NCBI RefSeq assembly: GCF_023525255.1
Contig: NZ_CP073355.1
Span: 1 to 64,000, forward strand
Reading direction: 5' to 3'
From: Thermospira aquatica
GTDB lineage: Bacteria > Spirochaetota > Brevinematia > Brevinematales > Thermospiraceae
DNA length: 64,000 nucleotides
Part shown: in pieces, positions 9,393-18,421 of the stretch
Layout: every line of letters begins with the position of its first letter
How positions within the stretch are numbered: position 1 is the stretch's first letter
Program-made: the position numbers and the translations under genes
Notes under the pieces: model-generated
Told to the model about the DNA's origin: nothing
Database searches by the model: none
The model's input: only the letters and a program-made list of their open reading frames with translations

Positions 9393-10325
9393 TCAGGAAG
9401 CAAGATGAACCGCAGTCGGTTCCAGATTAAGAAGGGTAGAAACCTGATAGGAATATCCTTCACTGAACACAGGCTGAAGTTCTGTCGTCTTCACAGCGTA
9501 TTCTGAGAGAACTCGTACAAAATCTACATCCAGAGCATGTCCACCCTTGTAAGAAACCAAGAAACCCTCAAGATCGTATGGTAAAAGAGCCAATGCTCCC
9601 AGTAAATCAAGAATCTTGTGCCTTACTGGCTCATCATCATAGCGTGCCCCATTCACAGAACGGTTTTCCCTGCGGCTATAGACATGAACATTCTCAAAAC
9701 CACCACCAAGTACAAGCCCATTCTTTTGATAATAGTCAAGATCCTCTACAAAACCAAATGTCCTTGCCTGGAAAATAGAGGAAAAAGCCTCTTCTTCAAC
9801 CATATTTAGCTGAAAGGTCTGGGTTCCAATAGGGGAATTGGGAAAAGAAATAGTATAATTAATCTTCAACCCATAAAAAGGCAACCCCACAAGAAACTTA
9901 TCTTCTTTCGTAACCCAGAGAGACTCCATAAGACGAAGCGTCGGTCGATACGCATCTTGCTCGATAACCCCGGCCTTCATAAAAGCCTCCACAAAAGGAC
10001 CCGCACTCCCATCCATAATGGGCATTTCAGGGCCTGTAAACTCGAGAATAGCATTGGATATCCCCAGGCCATAGAGTGCAGCCATCATATGCTCCACTGT
10101 TTTATAAGAGACCACACCGTCCGATACGGTGATATTATTCCTCGTATCGGTAATATAATCAATCGTATAAGGCAGCACCCTGTCCTTGCCTTTATATCTC
10201 GTCACAAAAACCAATCCTGTATTCTCAGAAGCCGGATGAACCTCTATTGTGCTTGTTTCGCCGGTATGGAGCCCGATCCCTTCAAACCGAACAGAAGAAC
10301 GAAGTGTCTTTTGTTTTCTTTTCAT
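9393..10325 (-). CDS. lpxC: UDP-3-O-acyl-N-acetylglucosamine deacetylase
   Basis: Zinc deacetylase, the committed step of lipid A synthesis; its presence says the organism has a lipid A type outer membrane. 310 aa. Zinc ligands and active-site residues are visible: VEHMMAAL, RHKILDLLG (His and Asp) and GGHALDVDF (general-base His). The opening RSSVRFEGIGLHTGE and MPIMDGSAGPFV are typical. AAGGAGT lies 5 bp before the ATG. It is alone between its own terminator and its own promoter, unlike the common layout near ftsZ, and the promoter looks sigma-54 dependent (10350-10363). Confidence 0.95.
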   Translation of the reverse strand: MKRKQKTLRSSVRFEGIGLHTGETSTIEVHPASENTGLVFVTRYKGKDRVLPYTIDYITDTRNNITVSDGVVSYKTVEHMMAALYGLGISNAILEFTGPEMPIMDGSAGPFVEAFMKAGVIEQDAYRPTLRLMESLWVTKEDKFLVGLPFYGLKINYTISFPNSPIGTQTFQLNMVEEEAFSSIFQARTFGFVEDLDYYQKNGLVLGGGFENVHVYSRRENRSVNGARYDDEPVRHKILDLLGALALLPYDLEGFLVSYKGGHALDVDFVRVLSEYAVKTTELQPVFSEGYSYQVSTLLNLEPTAVHLAS

Positions 10326-10349
10326 ACGAAACTCCTTACTAATTAAATA

Positions 10350-10363
10350 GCAAATTTTATGCC
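10350..10363 (-). promoter_or_regulatory. Sigma-54-type -24/-12 promoter before lpxC
   Basis: On the minus strand TGGCATA-N4-TTGCT is read, with GG (complement of 10362-10363) and GC (10350-10351) exactly 10 bp apart, as sigma-54 requires. Predicted start near 10338 leaves a leader of about 13 nt, just enough to hold the AAGGAGT. No good -10 hexamer lies at a correct distance for a sigma-70 reading. The palindrome TTTGTATACAAA farther upstream (about 10432-10443) could be an operator. Confidence 0.5.
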
Positions 10364-10453
10364 AAAAATAAAAATTTATAATTTATTGTTAGAATTAAAC
10401 TTAAAAGAAAAACAAAAACCTATCGGGATATTTTGTATACAAAAAAATACAAC

Positions 10454-11014
10454 CTAAAAAAGATATGTAGACAAAACCGATTTCAAATATTGGTACGCTT
10501 CTTCAAGATCTCTATTTTCAATTTGTACACTATAAAAATCTGCTTTTTTCATTTCTTCAGAAGCTTGTTTAAGCCTTCTCTCGATAGTCTCGGGATCGTC
10601 ACTGCAGCGTTTCTGAATCCTTTTTCTCAGTTCCTCGATAGAAGGCGGTTTAATAAAAACCAGAAAAGCCTCAGGAAAGGCTTTCTTGATACTCATTCCT
10701 CCCTGAACATCAACATCCAGTAAGGCTGTCTTACCCTCTGACATGATCTGCTCTAACTCAGACTTAAGCGTACCATAATAGTTACCGTACACCTCAGCCC
10801 ATTCCGCAAATTCTCCATTCTCCTTTGCTTTTTCAAAATCTTCTCTCGTATAAAAATAGTAGTCTACTCCATGAACCTCACCCGGTCGCGGTTTTCTCGT
10901 CGTTGCCGAAACAGAAAAAGCGAGTCTCTCAGGAAACTCTGCTAAAAGTCTTTTATAAAGTGTGGTCTTGCCTACACCAGATGGGCCTGAAATTATCACA
11001 ATCCCTGTTTTCAT
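10454..11014 (-). CDS. gmk: Guanylate kinase
   Basis: Phosphorylates GMP to GDP. 186 aa. The P-loop GPSGVGKTTL at the N-terminus, the GMP-binding SVSATTRKPRPGEVHGVDYYF and the lid region RIQKRCSDDPETIERRL are intact. It overlaps yicC by ATGA and is the last gene of the rpmF-to-gmk operon. The yicC-gmk pair is a common bacterial arrangement. Confidence 0.95.
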   Translation of the reverse strand: MKTGIVIISGPSGVGKTTLYKRLLAEFPERLAFSVSATTRKPRPGEVHGVDYYFYTREDFEKAKENGEFAEWAEVYGNYYGTLKSELEQIMSEGKTALLDVDVQGGMSIKKAFPEAFLVFIKPPSIEELRKRIQKRCSDDPETIERRLKQASEEMKKADFYSVQIENRDLEEAYQYLKSVLSTYLF

Positions 11015-11904
11015 TCGAGGTTCCTTAACTGTTCCCGTATTTTCTCAATCTCTCCTTTAATTTCTATCGTAGCCTGGGCAATCTCATAATCCTGTGACTT
11101 GGAAGCTATAGTATTGGTCTCTCGATTCATCTCCTGAGCAATAAAATCCAGTTTCTTCCCATCTCCTATGAGTTTCCCTTCAAGGATCAGCAAAAACTGG
11201 TGAAGATGGCTCTTAAGCCTGACTATTTCCTCGTTAATGGCTACGCGAGAGGCAACCAGCTCCATCTCTAACAGCAAACGATTTTGTAAAAGTTCTAAGG
11301 TACTTTCCCCCAGAGACTGGGAAAATTCGAGAAGTTTCTTCTGGAGTTCCTGTTGATAACGACTTAAACTTTCCGGATACCTTGTCTCAATTACTTCTAA
11401 AGCCTGCTGAATCTTGCCAAGAGACTGTTGAATATCCTGAACTGTTTTTTGCCCTTCGATGCGCATCATTTCTGTAATTTTTGTGAGCACATCATCCAGA
11501 ATTACCTTCAATCGTTCAAAAAGATACACATCCGCATCGAGTTTCTCCACTTCAACAATGAGTCCCAGAGACAAAAGATCCCTCAAGGTAAGCTCTGTTG
11601 CTATCCCCAGTTTCTTTGAAAGAGACAGCAAAGCTTCATAATACTGCTGGGCAAGCTCCATATTGAGAACAACTTTTGAGTTTTTCGCGCTCTTTTCAAC
11701 CACTCTCATAAAGAGATCTATCTTTCCCCTCTTTAATACCGCGAATACCTGCTGACGAAATTCGTTTTCCCACTCTGCAGGAAGTGCTGTCCCCAACAAA
11801 CGAAACTCAAAATATCGTGAATTGACACTTTTGAGCTCAATCTCCACATCAAAGTCTTCATATGTCACAAAGCTTCTAGCATAGCCCGTCATACTACGAA
11901 GCAT
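11011..11904 (-). CDS. yicC: YicC/YloC-family endoribonuclease
   Basis: 297 aa with the diagnostic start MLRSMTGYARS and the C-terminal DUF1732-type block DFIAQEMNRETNTIASKS. Members are endoribonucleases involved in RNA turnover. The start at 11904 follows AGGAGA; an upstream in-frame start would lie deep inside rnc. It overlaps rnc by 11 bp and gmk by 4 bp, so three RNA- or nucleotide-related genes are translated in a coupled way. Confidence 0.9.
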   Translation of the reverse strand: MLRSMTGYARSFVTYEDFDVEIELKSVNSRYFEFRLLGTALPAEWENEFRQQVFAVLKRGKIDLFMRVVEKSAKNSKVVLNMELAQQYYEALLSLSKKLGIATELTLRDLLSLGLIVEVEKLDADVYLFERLKVILDDVLTKITEMMRIEGQKTVQDIQQSLGKIQQALEVIETRYPESLSRYQQELQKKLLEFSQSLGESTLELLQNRLLLEMELVASRVAINEEIVRLKSHLHQFLLILEGKLIGDGKKLDFIAQEMNRETNTIASKSQDYEIAQATIEIKGEIEKIREQLRNLE

Positions 11905-12664
11905 TCTCTTTCTCCTTTTCGTGTTCCTCCTGAACAAGAGAGAACAGCTGTTCTGCTGCTTTTTGTTCCGCATCTTTTTTGCTCCGTCCGGTAGAAATGG
12001 CTCGCCATTTGTTATGGAGAGTCACCTCCACGGTAAAGAGCTTGTTGTGATCTGGACCTTCTTCTCCTATTACTTTATAAACAGGATACTCTTTATAACG
12101 AGCAAGCGCCCATTTCTGAAGTTGACTTTTGTAGTCCCTGATCCCATCCTCAAGTCTTCGTTGCAAAACAGGAGAAAAGAGACGCTTGATTAAACGAAAA
12201 GAATTTTCCCATCCATGCTCAAGAAAATACACAGCAAGAAAAGACTCCATCACATCCGCTAAAACCTTTACCCTTGCTCTTTCATCGGACAATGATTCAC
12301 CCTTACCCAGTTTAAGATAGTCGTAAAACGAAAACTGTTCGGCAATCTCAAACAAGGTTTTTTCATCCACCAGACTTGAACGAAGTGCCGAGAGAGAACC
12401 TTCTTTTTCGTTGGGACGGGTTTCATAGAGGAGTTTTGCAATCCCAAGGTTGAGCACGGAATCCCCCAGAAACTCAAGCCTCTCATAATTGTACAAAGGA
12501 TCCCGGTTTTCATGACTATAAGAAGCATGTGTAAAAGCCCTGTCCAACAAGGCCAGGGCTTTTACATGAACATTAAGTTTTCGACAAAGATCTTTCAGCT
12601 GTTTTCTCCTAGCTGGAGAAATCTCTCCACTACTTGTATTTTTTGAAAACCAGAGAGACATCAT
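11894..12664 (-). CDS. rnc: Ribonuclease III
   Basis: Double-strand RNA endonuclease for rRNA and mRNA processing. 256 aa. The RNase III signature NYERLEFLGDSVLNL and the second metal site region VLADVMESFLAVYFL are followed by a double-stranded RNA binding domain (about 170-245, DYKSQLQKWALA to KKDAEQKAAEQLF). The ATG at 12664 lies inside the 3' end of fabF (35-bp overlap) behind a weak GGTGG; a second ATG directly follows at 12661. The fabF-rnc order is widespread. Confidence 0.93.
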   Translation of the reverse strand: MMSLWFSKNTSSGEISPARRKQLKDLCRKLNVHVKALALLDRAFTHASYSHENRDPLYNYERLEFLGDSVLNLGIAKLLYETRPNEKEGSLSALRSSLVDEKTLFEIAEQFSFYDYLKLGKGESLSDERARVKVLADVMESFLAVYFLEHGWENSFRLIKRLFSPVLQRRLEDGIRDYKSQLQKWALARYKEYPVYKVIGEEGPDHNKLFTVEVTLHNKWRAISTGRSKKDAEQKAAEQLFSLVQEEHEKEKENAS

Positions 12665-13880
12665 GTCCACCAAATCCAAAAGAGTTGCTGATAGCGTATT
12701 CCACATCCATCTTTATCGCTTTATGGGGAACGTAGTCAAGATCACACTGCTCATCAGGATTATCCAGATTAATCGTTGGATGAATAATTCCCTCCTGAAG
12801 CATCTTCACTACAGCAACTGCCTCGATACCACCAGCAGCTCCCAGGGTGTGGCCTGTCATACATTTCGTCGAATTTACCTTCAGTTTGTAAGCATAGTCG
12901 CCAAACACCCGCTTAATAGCCATCGTTTCTGCCACATCGCCAAGTGGTGTGGAAGTACCATGAGTATTTACCAGCTGAATATCGGTGGGCTTAAGGCCAG
13001 TCTTACGGAGAGCCACCTCCATCGCCAGAGCTGCCCCCGCACCATCCGGACAGGGAGCCGTGATGTGATGTGCATCGGCACTCATACCGTACCCTAGCAT
13101 CTCCGCATAAATCGGTGCCCCACGCTTCAGAGCATGATTCAGCTCTTCAAGAACAAGCACACCTGCTCCCTCTCCCATCACAAAACCATCTCTATCCTTA
13201 TCAAAGGGACGAGAACCCTTCGTCGGCTCGTCGTTATAATGGGTAGAAAGCGCCATTGCCTGAGTAAAGCCAGCAAACCCGAGAGGGGTAATAGCTGCCT
13301 CCGCACCACCAACCACCATCACATCCGCATCATCCACGAGAATATGGTTGTAAGCCATCGCTATCGCATGGGCAGCCGAAGCACATGCAGAGGACACAGA
13401 ATAATTTGGACCCCGATAGCCATACCTGATAGAAACATACCCTGAAGTAATGTCCGTAATAATCATCGGAATCATCAACGGAGAGACTCGCTTATGACCA
13501 TCTCTCTCCATTTTAATAGAGTTTTCATAAAAGGTCTGAATCCCGCCGATACCAGCAGCAATCAGCACCCCCACTCTATCTTTGTCCACGTTAGCGTTCT
13601 CAAGCCCACTGGACTTGACAGCCTCCTCTGCTGCCACCCAACCAAAATGGCTAAAACGATCCATGCGCTTTGCAAGCTTCTTGTCTATAAATTCTTCGGG
13701 ATTGAAAACATCGTTTTTCACCTCTCCACCAATCAAGGAAGGAGAATCCTTGAGGTCAACATTCGTTACCCGAGATATGCCGGAACGACCATTCTTCAAA
13801 GAATCCCAGAAGGACTCCACATTTAATCCACAGGCATTGATGGTACCGATTCCGGTAACAACGACTCTTCTTTTCTCCAT
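12630..13880 (-). CDS. fabF: Beta-ketoacyl-ACP synthase II
   Basis: Condensing enzyme for fatty acid chain elongation. 416 aa. Catalytic Cys166 in SSACASAAHAIAMAY, and the two His residues in NTHGTSTPLGD and CMTGHTLGAAGG complete the Cys-His-His triad. AGGAGG precedes the ATG. It lies only 19 bp after fabG; the acyl carrier protein gene that usually sits between these two is missing here. Confidence 0.95.
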   Translation of the reverse strand: MEKRRVVVTGIGTINACGLNVESFWDSLKNGRSGISRVTNVDLKDSPSLIGGEVKNDVFNPEEFIDKKLAKRMDRFSHFGWVAAEEAVKSSGLENANVDKDRVGVLIAAGIGGIQTFYENSIKMERDGHKRVSPLMIPMIITDITSGYVSIRYGYRGPNYSVSSACASAAHAIAMAYNHILVDDADVMVVGGAEAAITPLGFAGFTQAMALSTHYNDEPTKGSRPFDKDRDGFVMGEGAGVLVLEELNHALKRGAPIYAEMLGYGMSADAHHITAPCPDGAGAALAMEVALRKTGLKPTDIQLVNTHGTSTPLGDVAETMAIKRVFGDYAYKLKVNSTKCMTGHTLGAAGGIEAVAVVKMLQEGIIHPTINLDNPDEQCDLDYVPHKAIKMDVEYAISNSFGFGGHDVSLVFKKYK

Positions 13881-13899
13881 GATTTCCTCCTGGCGAGGC

Positions 13900-14646
13900 T
13901 TAGGCCATCACCATTCCTCCATCAACGGTAATCGTCTGACCCGTCACATAATCAGAATCAGGTGAAGCAAGGAAAAATACAACACTTGCCACATCTTCAG
14001 GGAGACCCATGCGTTTCATGGGCACGAGCTTAAGCATCTCCTCTTTTACTGCATCAGGAAGCTGATCTGTCATCGCCGTTTTAATGTATCCGGGAGCCAC
14101 AGCGTTCACCTGGACACCACGACCTGCCAGTTCTTTTGCTGCCGTCTTTGTCAAAGCTATCACTCCAGCTTTACTTGCAGCGTAGTTTGCCTGTCCTGCA
14201 TTCCCCATGAGACCAATAATAGAGGCGATGTTGATAATCTTTCCACTTCTCTGCTTCATCATCACAGGGTAAACAGCCTTAATGCCATTAAACACACCCT
14301 TGAGGTTGATATCAATCACAAGATCAAAATCCTCAGGGGTCATCTTGAGGATGAGGTTATCTCTTGTGATACCAGCATTATTCACGAGGATATCCACACT
14401 TCCCCATGCCTCTTTGGTCTTGTTCACCATGGCTTCCACTTCCTCATAATTCACCACATTGACCTTCATGGCCATCGTTTTTACCCCTTTGGCTGCCAAC
14501 TCTTTTGCTGTCTCTTCAGCTGCATCGAGGTTCACATCAACGATCACAACATTTGCACCTTCATCTGCCAGACGGGTAGCAATAGCCTTGCCAATACCAC
14601 GAGCAGAACCGGTTACAATTGCATTCTTTCCAGCAAGTCTTCCCAT
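13900..14646 (-). CDS. fabG: 3-oxoacyl-ACP reductase
   Basis: NADPH-dependent short-chain dehydrogenase of fatty acid elongation, 248 aa. Seen: TGSARGIG cofactor loop, NNAG, catalytic Ser in SIIGLMGN and Tyr-Lys in YAASKAG, and AVAPGYIKT. Start at 14646 with GGAGG 7-8 bp upstream; the longer reading into fabH is rejected. It falls in the operon between fabH and fabF. Confidence 0.95.
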   Translation of the reverse strand: MGRLAGKNAIVTGSARGIGKAIATRLADEGANVVIVDVNLDAAEETAKELAAKGVKTMAMKVNVVNYEEVEAMVNKTKEAWGSVDILVNNAGITRDNLILKMTPEDFDLVIDINLKGVFNGIKAVYPVMMKQRSGKIINIASIIGLMGNAGQANYAASKAGVIALTKTAAKELAGRGVQVNAVAPGYIKTAMTDQLPDAVKEEMLKLVPMKRMGLPEDVASVVFFLASPDSDYVTGQTITVDGGMVMA

Positions 14647-14671
14647 ATCACGTCCTCCATAAATTATGTTT

Positions 14672-15658
14672 TTATAATCTGAGAAGGGCTGCACCCCAGG
14701 TAAACCCTCCTCCAAATGCTACCATTGCCACCAGATCACCCTTCTTCACACGGCCCTCCTCTATAGCCTCATAGAGAGCCATCGGAATCGTTGCAGAACT
14801 GGTATTTCCGTACTTCTGGAGATTCACCATCACACGATCCTCTCCAACACTCAACCTTTCAGCAATAGCCGAGATGATCCGTAAATTTGCCTGATGGGGC
14901 ACAATAAGCTTCACTTCTGAGGGATCGATATTATGCTCTTTTAAAATAGACTCAAGTGCCTCTGTCATCGTACGCACAGCCACCTTAAAGGTAGCGTTAC
15001 CGTTCATTTTCATATAGTGGAGCCTTTGATCTACCGTTTCATGAGAAGCAGGATTTTTAGATCCACCGGCAGGAAGCGCAAGAAGATCTGCATACGACCC
15101 ATCACCACCAAGACTAAAACCAATAAAACCAGAACTCTCTTTCGCATCACCCTGTCCTATCACAGCAGCACCCGCCCCATCACCAAAGAGAATACAGGTA
15201 GTTCTGTCTTGCCAGTCCACAATCCTCGAGAGTGTCTCCGCTCCAATCACAAGGACATTCTTGTACATGCCACTTACCACGTAGGCATTAGCCATAGAAA
15301 GAGCATAAATAAAACCAGAACATGCGGCCTCAATATCCACTGTGCCCGTATGAGGTATCCCCAGTTTGTCCTGCACCAGTGCAGCTGTTGCTGGAAACAC
15401 ATAGTCAGGGGTAATCGTCGCCACAATCACCATGTCAATATCCTGTGGTGTAAGACCCGCCTTTTCAATAGCCTGCCGTGCTGCTATTACCGCCAGATCC
15501 GAAGTGGCCTGATCATCAGCTGCTATCCGGCGTTCTTTTATACCTGTGCGGGTCGTAATCCACTCATCATTAGTTTCCACCATCTTTTCCAGGTCATGGT
15601 TGGTGAGTACCTTTTCAGGTACATACATACCCATACCTTTAATGACAGCTTTGTACAT
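14672..15658 (-). CDS. fabH: Beta-ketoacyl-ACP synthase III
   Basis: Starts fatty acid synthesis by joining an acyl-CoA to malonyl-ACP. 328 aa. Catalytic Cys113 in EAACSGFIYAL, His in VPHQANLRI and Asn in the QKYGNTSSATIP segment are visible. I place the start at ATG 15658 (MYKAVIKGMG), 8 bp after GAGAGG; a GTG at 15667 is the alternative. plsX-fabH is a standard pairing. Confidence 0.95.
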   Translation of the reverse strand: MYKAVIKGMGMYVPEKVLTNHDLEKMVETNDEWITTRTGIKERRIAADDQATSDLAVIAARQAIEKAGLTPQDIDMVIVATITPDYVFPATAALVQDKLGIPHTGTVDIEAACSGFIYALSMANAYVVSGMYKNVLVIGAETLSRIVDWQDRTTCILFGDGAGAAVIGQGDAKESSGFIGFSLGGDGSYADLLALPAGGSKNPASHETVDQRLHYMKMNGNATFKVAVRTMTEALESILKEHNIDPSEVKLIVPHQANLRIISAIAERLSVGEDRVMVNLQKYGNTSSATIPMALYEAIEEGRVKKGDLVAMVAFGGGFTWGAALLRL

Positions 15659-15684
15659 TTTTTGCACCTCTCTTCTATGGTTTT

Positions 15685-16710
15685 CTATACGAGATGAAAA
15701 TCCTCCAGCTCTGTATGAATTTTGGCAAGCACCTCGTGACGAACAGCGCGAGCTGCCGCCTTAATACCATACCGTATAGCATCCTTTCCTGATGCTCCGT
15801 GACCAATATAGACATTTCCATTAACACCCAACAGGGGTGCGCCACCGTAACGCTCAGGATCAGTTTTCTCCTTGAGCTCAGCAATCGCCCCCATATACAA
15901 AGGCAAACCCAAAAGGGCAAGAAGACGTCTTTTGATCGCTGACTTCAAAAGCTTCGAGATAGCTTTAGCGGCTCCTTCGGCTGTTTTAAGAGCAATATTT
16001 CCAATATATCCGTCACAGACAATCACATCTGCTTTCGTGCCAAAAATATCCCCGCCCTCAACATTCCCTATAAAGTTTAAAGGAAGCTCCTTCAGGGTTT
16101 TGTAAACTCCCTTCATCTCCTGTGTACCCTTGTGCTCTTCTTCACCAATATTCAAAAGTCCAATGCGAGGCTTTTCCACACCAAGCATTTCCCGACTATA
16201 GATCTCTCCCATCACACAAAACTTCACATAATCCTGCGCCTCACACTGAGCACTAGCCCCAACATCTAAAAGGATGTTGGCTTTCCCCTCTATGTTAGGC
16301 ATAAAGGTTGCAAGCGCAGGCTTTTTTACTCCCTTTACTCTCCCAAGAATAAGCGCAGCCGCTACTACAATAGCACCAGTGTTCCCAGGAGAGAAGAAGG
16401 CATCTATCTGTTTCTCTTTGTGTGCACGAAGACCTACATAGATGCTCGCATCTTTTTTTTGTTTCATGACATTGAGAGGATCATCTTCCATGGTAACTAC
16501 TTCTGCAGCGTGAAGAAAATCTATCCTCTCAAGCACATGAGAAGGATACCTTTTGCGATGCTGAAGCTTTTCTAAAATTTGCTGATAGGTCTCTTTTGGA
16601 CCTATCAAAACAACGGTGATATCCTTCTCTTCAGCAACAGCCTCAAGAGCACCCTCAACGAGCTCAAGAGGATCTCTTTCTCCGCTAATAATATCAACAC
16701 CGATTTTCAT
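15685..16710 (-). CDS. plsX: Phosphate acyltransferase
   Basis: Makes acyl-phosphate from acyl-ACP for phospholipid synthesis with PlsY. 341 aa. N-terminal MKIGVDIISGERDPLELVEGA replaces the more usual VDAMGGDxxP form, a mild deviation; FFSPGNTGAIVVAAALILGR, NILLDVGAS and VCDGYIGNIALKTAEG match the family well. It lies between rpmF and fabH in the normal order. Confidence 0.92.
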   Translation of the reverse strand: MKIGVDIISGERDPLELVEGALEAVAEEKDITVVLIGPKETYQQILEKLQHRKRYPSHVLERIDFLHAAEVVTMEDDPLNVMKQKKDASIYVGLRAHKEKQIDAFFSPGNTGAIVVAAALILGRVKGVKKPALATFMPNIEGKANILLDVGASAQCEAQDYVKFCVMGEIYSREMLGVEKPRIGLLNIGEEEHKGTQEMKGVYKTLKELPLNFIGNVEGGDIFGTKADVIVCDGYIGNIALKTAEGAAKAISKLLKSAIKRRLLALLGLPLYMGAIAELKEKTDPERYGGAPLLGVNGNVYIGHGASGKDAIRYGIKAAARAVRHEVLAKIHTELEDFHLV

Positions 16711-16738
16711 AGAATTTCCTACCTTCCCATATATGCCC

Positions 16739-16933
16739 TTACGCTTCGTGAATCGTGCGCGTTAGAATCTGCTTGCCTTTGTAATATCCACACGCAGGAC
16801 ATACCCTGTGAGAAAGTTTGCGTGATCCACAGTTTGGACAAAGCGAAATCCCGGGAGCCTGCATATTGTAATAACCAATGGAACGACGCATTCTGGTCTT
16901 ACACTTCGCGGTTTTATGTTTGGGTACTGGCAT
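16739..16933 (-). CDS. rpmF: Ribosomal protein L32
   Basis: 64 aa. Typical opening MPVPKHKTAKCKTRMRR and a zinc ribbon with CPNCG and CPACG pairs, i.e. the zinc-binding C+ form. AAAGGAGG precedes the ATG. First gene of the lipid operon; the DUF177 gene that often precedes rpmF is absent because an insertion sequence lies 69 bp upstream. Confidence 0.95.
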   Translation of the reverse strand: MPVPKHKTAKCKTRMRRSIGYYNMQAPGISLCPNCGSRKLSHRVCPACGYYKGKQILTRTIHEA

Positions 16934-16968
16934 AGGTGTCCTCCTTTAGGTTCAGTATATGTCCTGTT

Positions 16969-16998
16969 ATTTTAAGGTTAAAGGGAGAAATTGTCAAA
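16969..16998 (-). promoter_or_regulatory. Promoter of the rpmF-plsX-fab operon, at an IS end
   Basis: Minus strand TTGACA (16993-16998), 18-bp spacer, TAAAAT (16969-16974). The left end of the insertion sequence begins within a few bases of the -35 box, so the -35 is either resident or supplied by the element. Confidence 0.65.
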
Positions 16999-17091
16999 TT
17001 TTCGAATTGCTTCATAATAAAAGTACTCGAAAAGGGAACGCTATTGCAAAATAAAAAAGTACTTTAAATTTGTGTAAAATAATCCAGTTCA

Positions 17092-17160
17092 TGGCTCGAC
17101 AAGCTCGCCAACCGTGGCTCGACAAGCTCGCCAACCGTGGCTCGACAAGCTCGCCAACCG
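17092..17160 (+). repeat. Three tandem copies of a 23-bp unit inside the IS
   Basis: Unit TGGCTCGACAAGCTCGCCAACCG repeated exactly three times before the transposase. Copy 2 of the IS has two units (36143-36188) and copy 3 one (41661-41683). Confidence 0.9.
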
Positions 17161-17174
17161 GAATTGGGGTGGCG

Positions 17175-18421
17175 ATGTTTGAAAGGAGACCTATTTACAG
17201 GGAAACGGCGAAATGATATGCTGAGCTTGTCGAAGCAGAGTATCAAAAAGCCAGCAAAAAGGAAAAAATGGAGATACTGGATTATTTTGTGAGGATAACA
17301 GGTTTAAAAAACCGAAACTATGCCGCCAGACTCTTGAGGCAGCACGGAAAAACCATCTATGTAGGCAAGAAAAATTACCTTAAAGCCGACATAGCCAAGA
17401 AGGGCAAAAGACCTGGCAGAAAGAAAAAATTCGGCGAAGAGGAACTAAAACTTCTAAAAAAGGTCTGGGAAATTGAAAACTACATGTGTGGCAAACGTTT
17501 AAAGCCAATTTTAAATGAAGTTTTAGATAATCTCTTAGCAAACGGACATCTCCACGGTTCTCCACAGGCTATAGAAAACTTGCGCCATATAAGTGCTTCA
17601 AGTATTGACCGACTTTTGAAACATGAGCGTAAAAAGCTTGAGATAAAAGGACGAAAAGGTACAAAGCCTGGAACGTTGTTAAAGCAACAAATAGCTATAC
17701 GCACGTGGGCAGAGTGGGATGAAAATTGCCCTGGTTTTATGGAGATTGATCTGGTTGCCCATGAGGAGGAAATGGCCGGGAGATTTTGCTCAAACATTAA
17801 ATATGGTGGATGTTTGGAGCGGTTGGACAGAACTTGTGGCAATCAAAAACAAAGCTTCAAAATGGGTAAGAGAAGCCATAGAAAAAGTCCAAAGAAGACT
17901 TCCTTTTGATTTACGGGGAATTGATTCTGATACCGGTGCTGAATTTATTAATCATCCTCTGCGTGATTGGTGTGAGAAGAACCAGATAAAATTTACAAGG
18001 GGGAGAAGCTCCCGTTCCAATGATAACTGCTACGTTGAGCAGAAAAACTATTCCATAGTCCGCCAGAATGTTGGATACTTCCGCTACGATACCGAGGAAG
18101 AAGTCTACTACTTGAACCAACTCTATGCCTATCTTCGACTGTATACCAACTTTTTTCAACCGGTTATGAAAATGACAGAGAAAAAGAGAATCGGAAGCAA
18201 GGGTGCAAAAGCATGATGATATTAAAACTCCCTACCAGCGGCTTTTAGAAAGCTCTTATGTAAGTGAGGCACAAAAGGAACGCCTAACAAGGCTTTATAA
18301 GGCTCTCGATTTGTTTCACCTAAGACAAAAAATTACAGCTTGCCAGAGAAAACTTTTCAGCCTTCAAAAGAAAAAGAATGTAAAAAACAAAAATTTGGAG
18401 GAAACTGTATGGAATTTTTGA
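17175..18421 (+). pseudogene. Transposase, rve-type DDE, copy 1 (broken)
   Basis: Equivalent of the intact 40420-41646 gene. A 24-bp net insertion near 17211-17240, absent from copy 3, brings an in-frame TGA right after the 14th or so residue. Small deletions near 17768-17785 (relative to copy 2) shift the frame in the middle of the catalytic core, after MEIDLVAHE, and another indel near 18203 (extra bases in the KVQKKHDD region) shifts it again. It cannot make a working enzyme. Confidence 0.85.
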
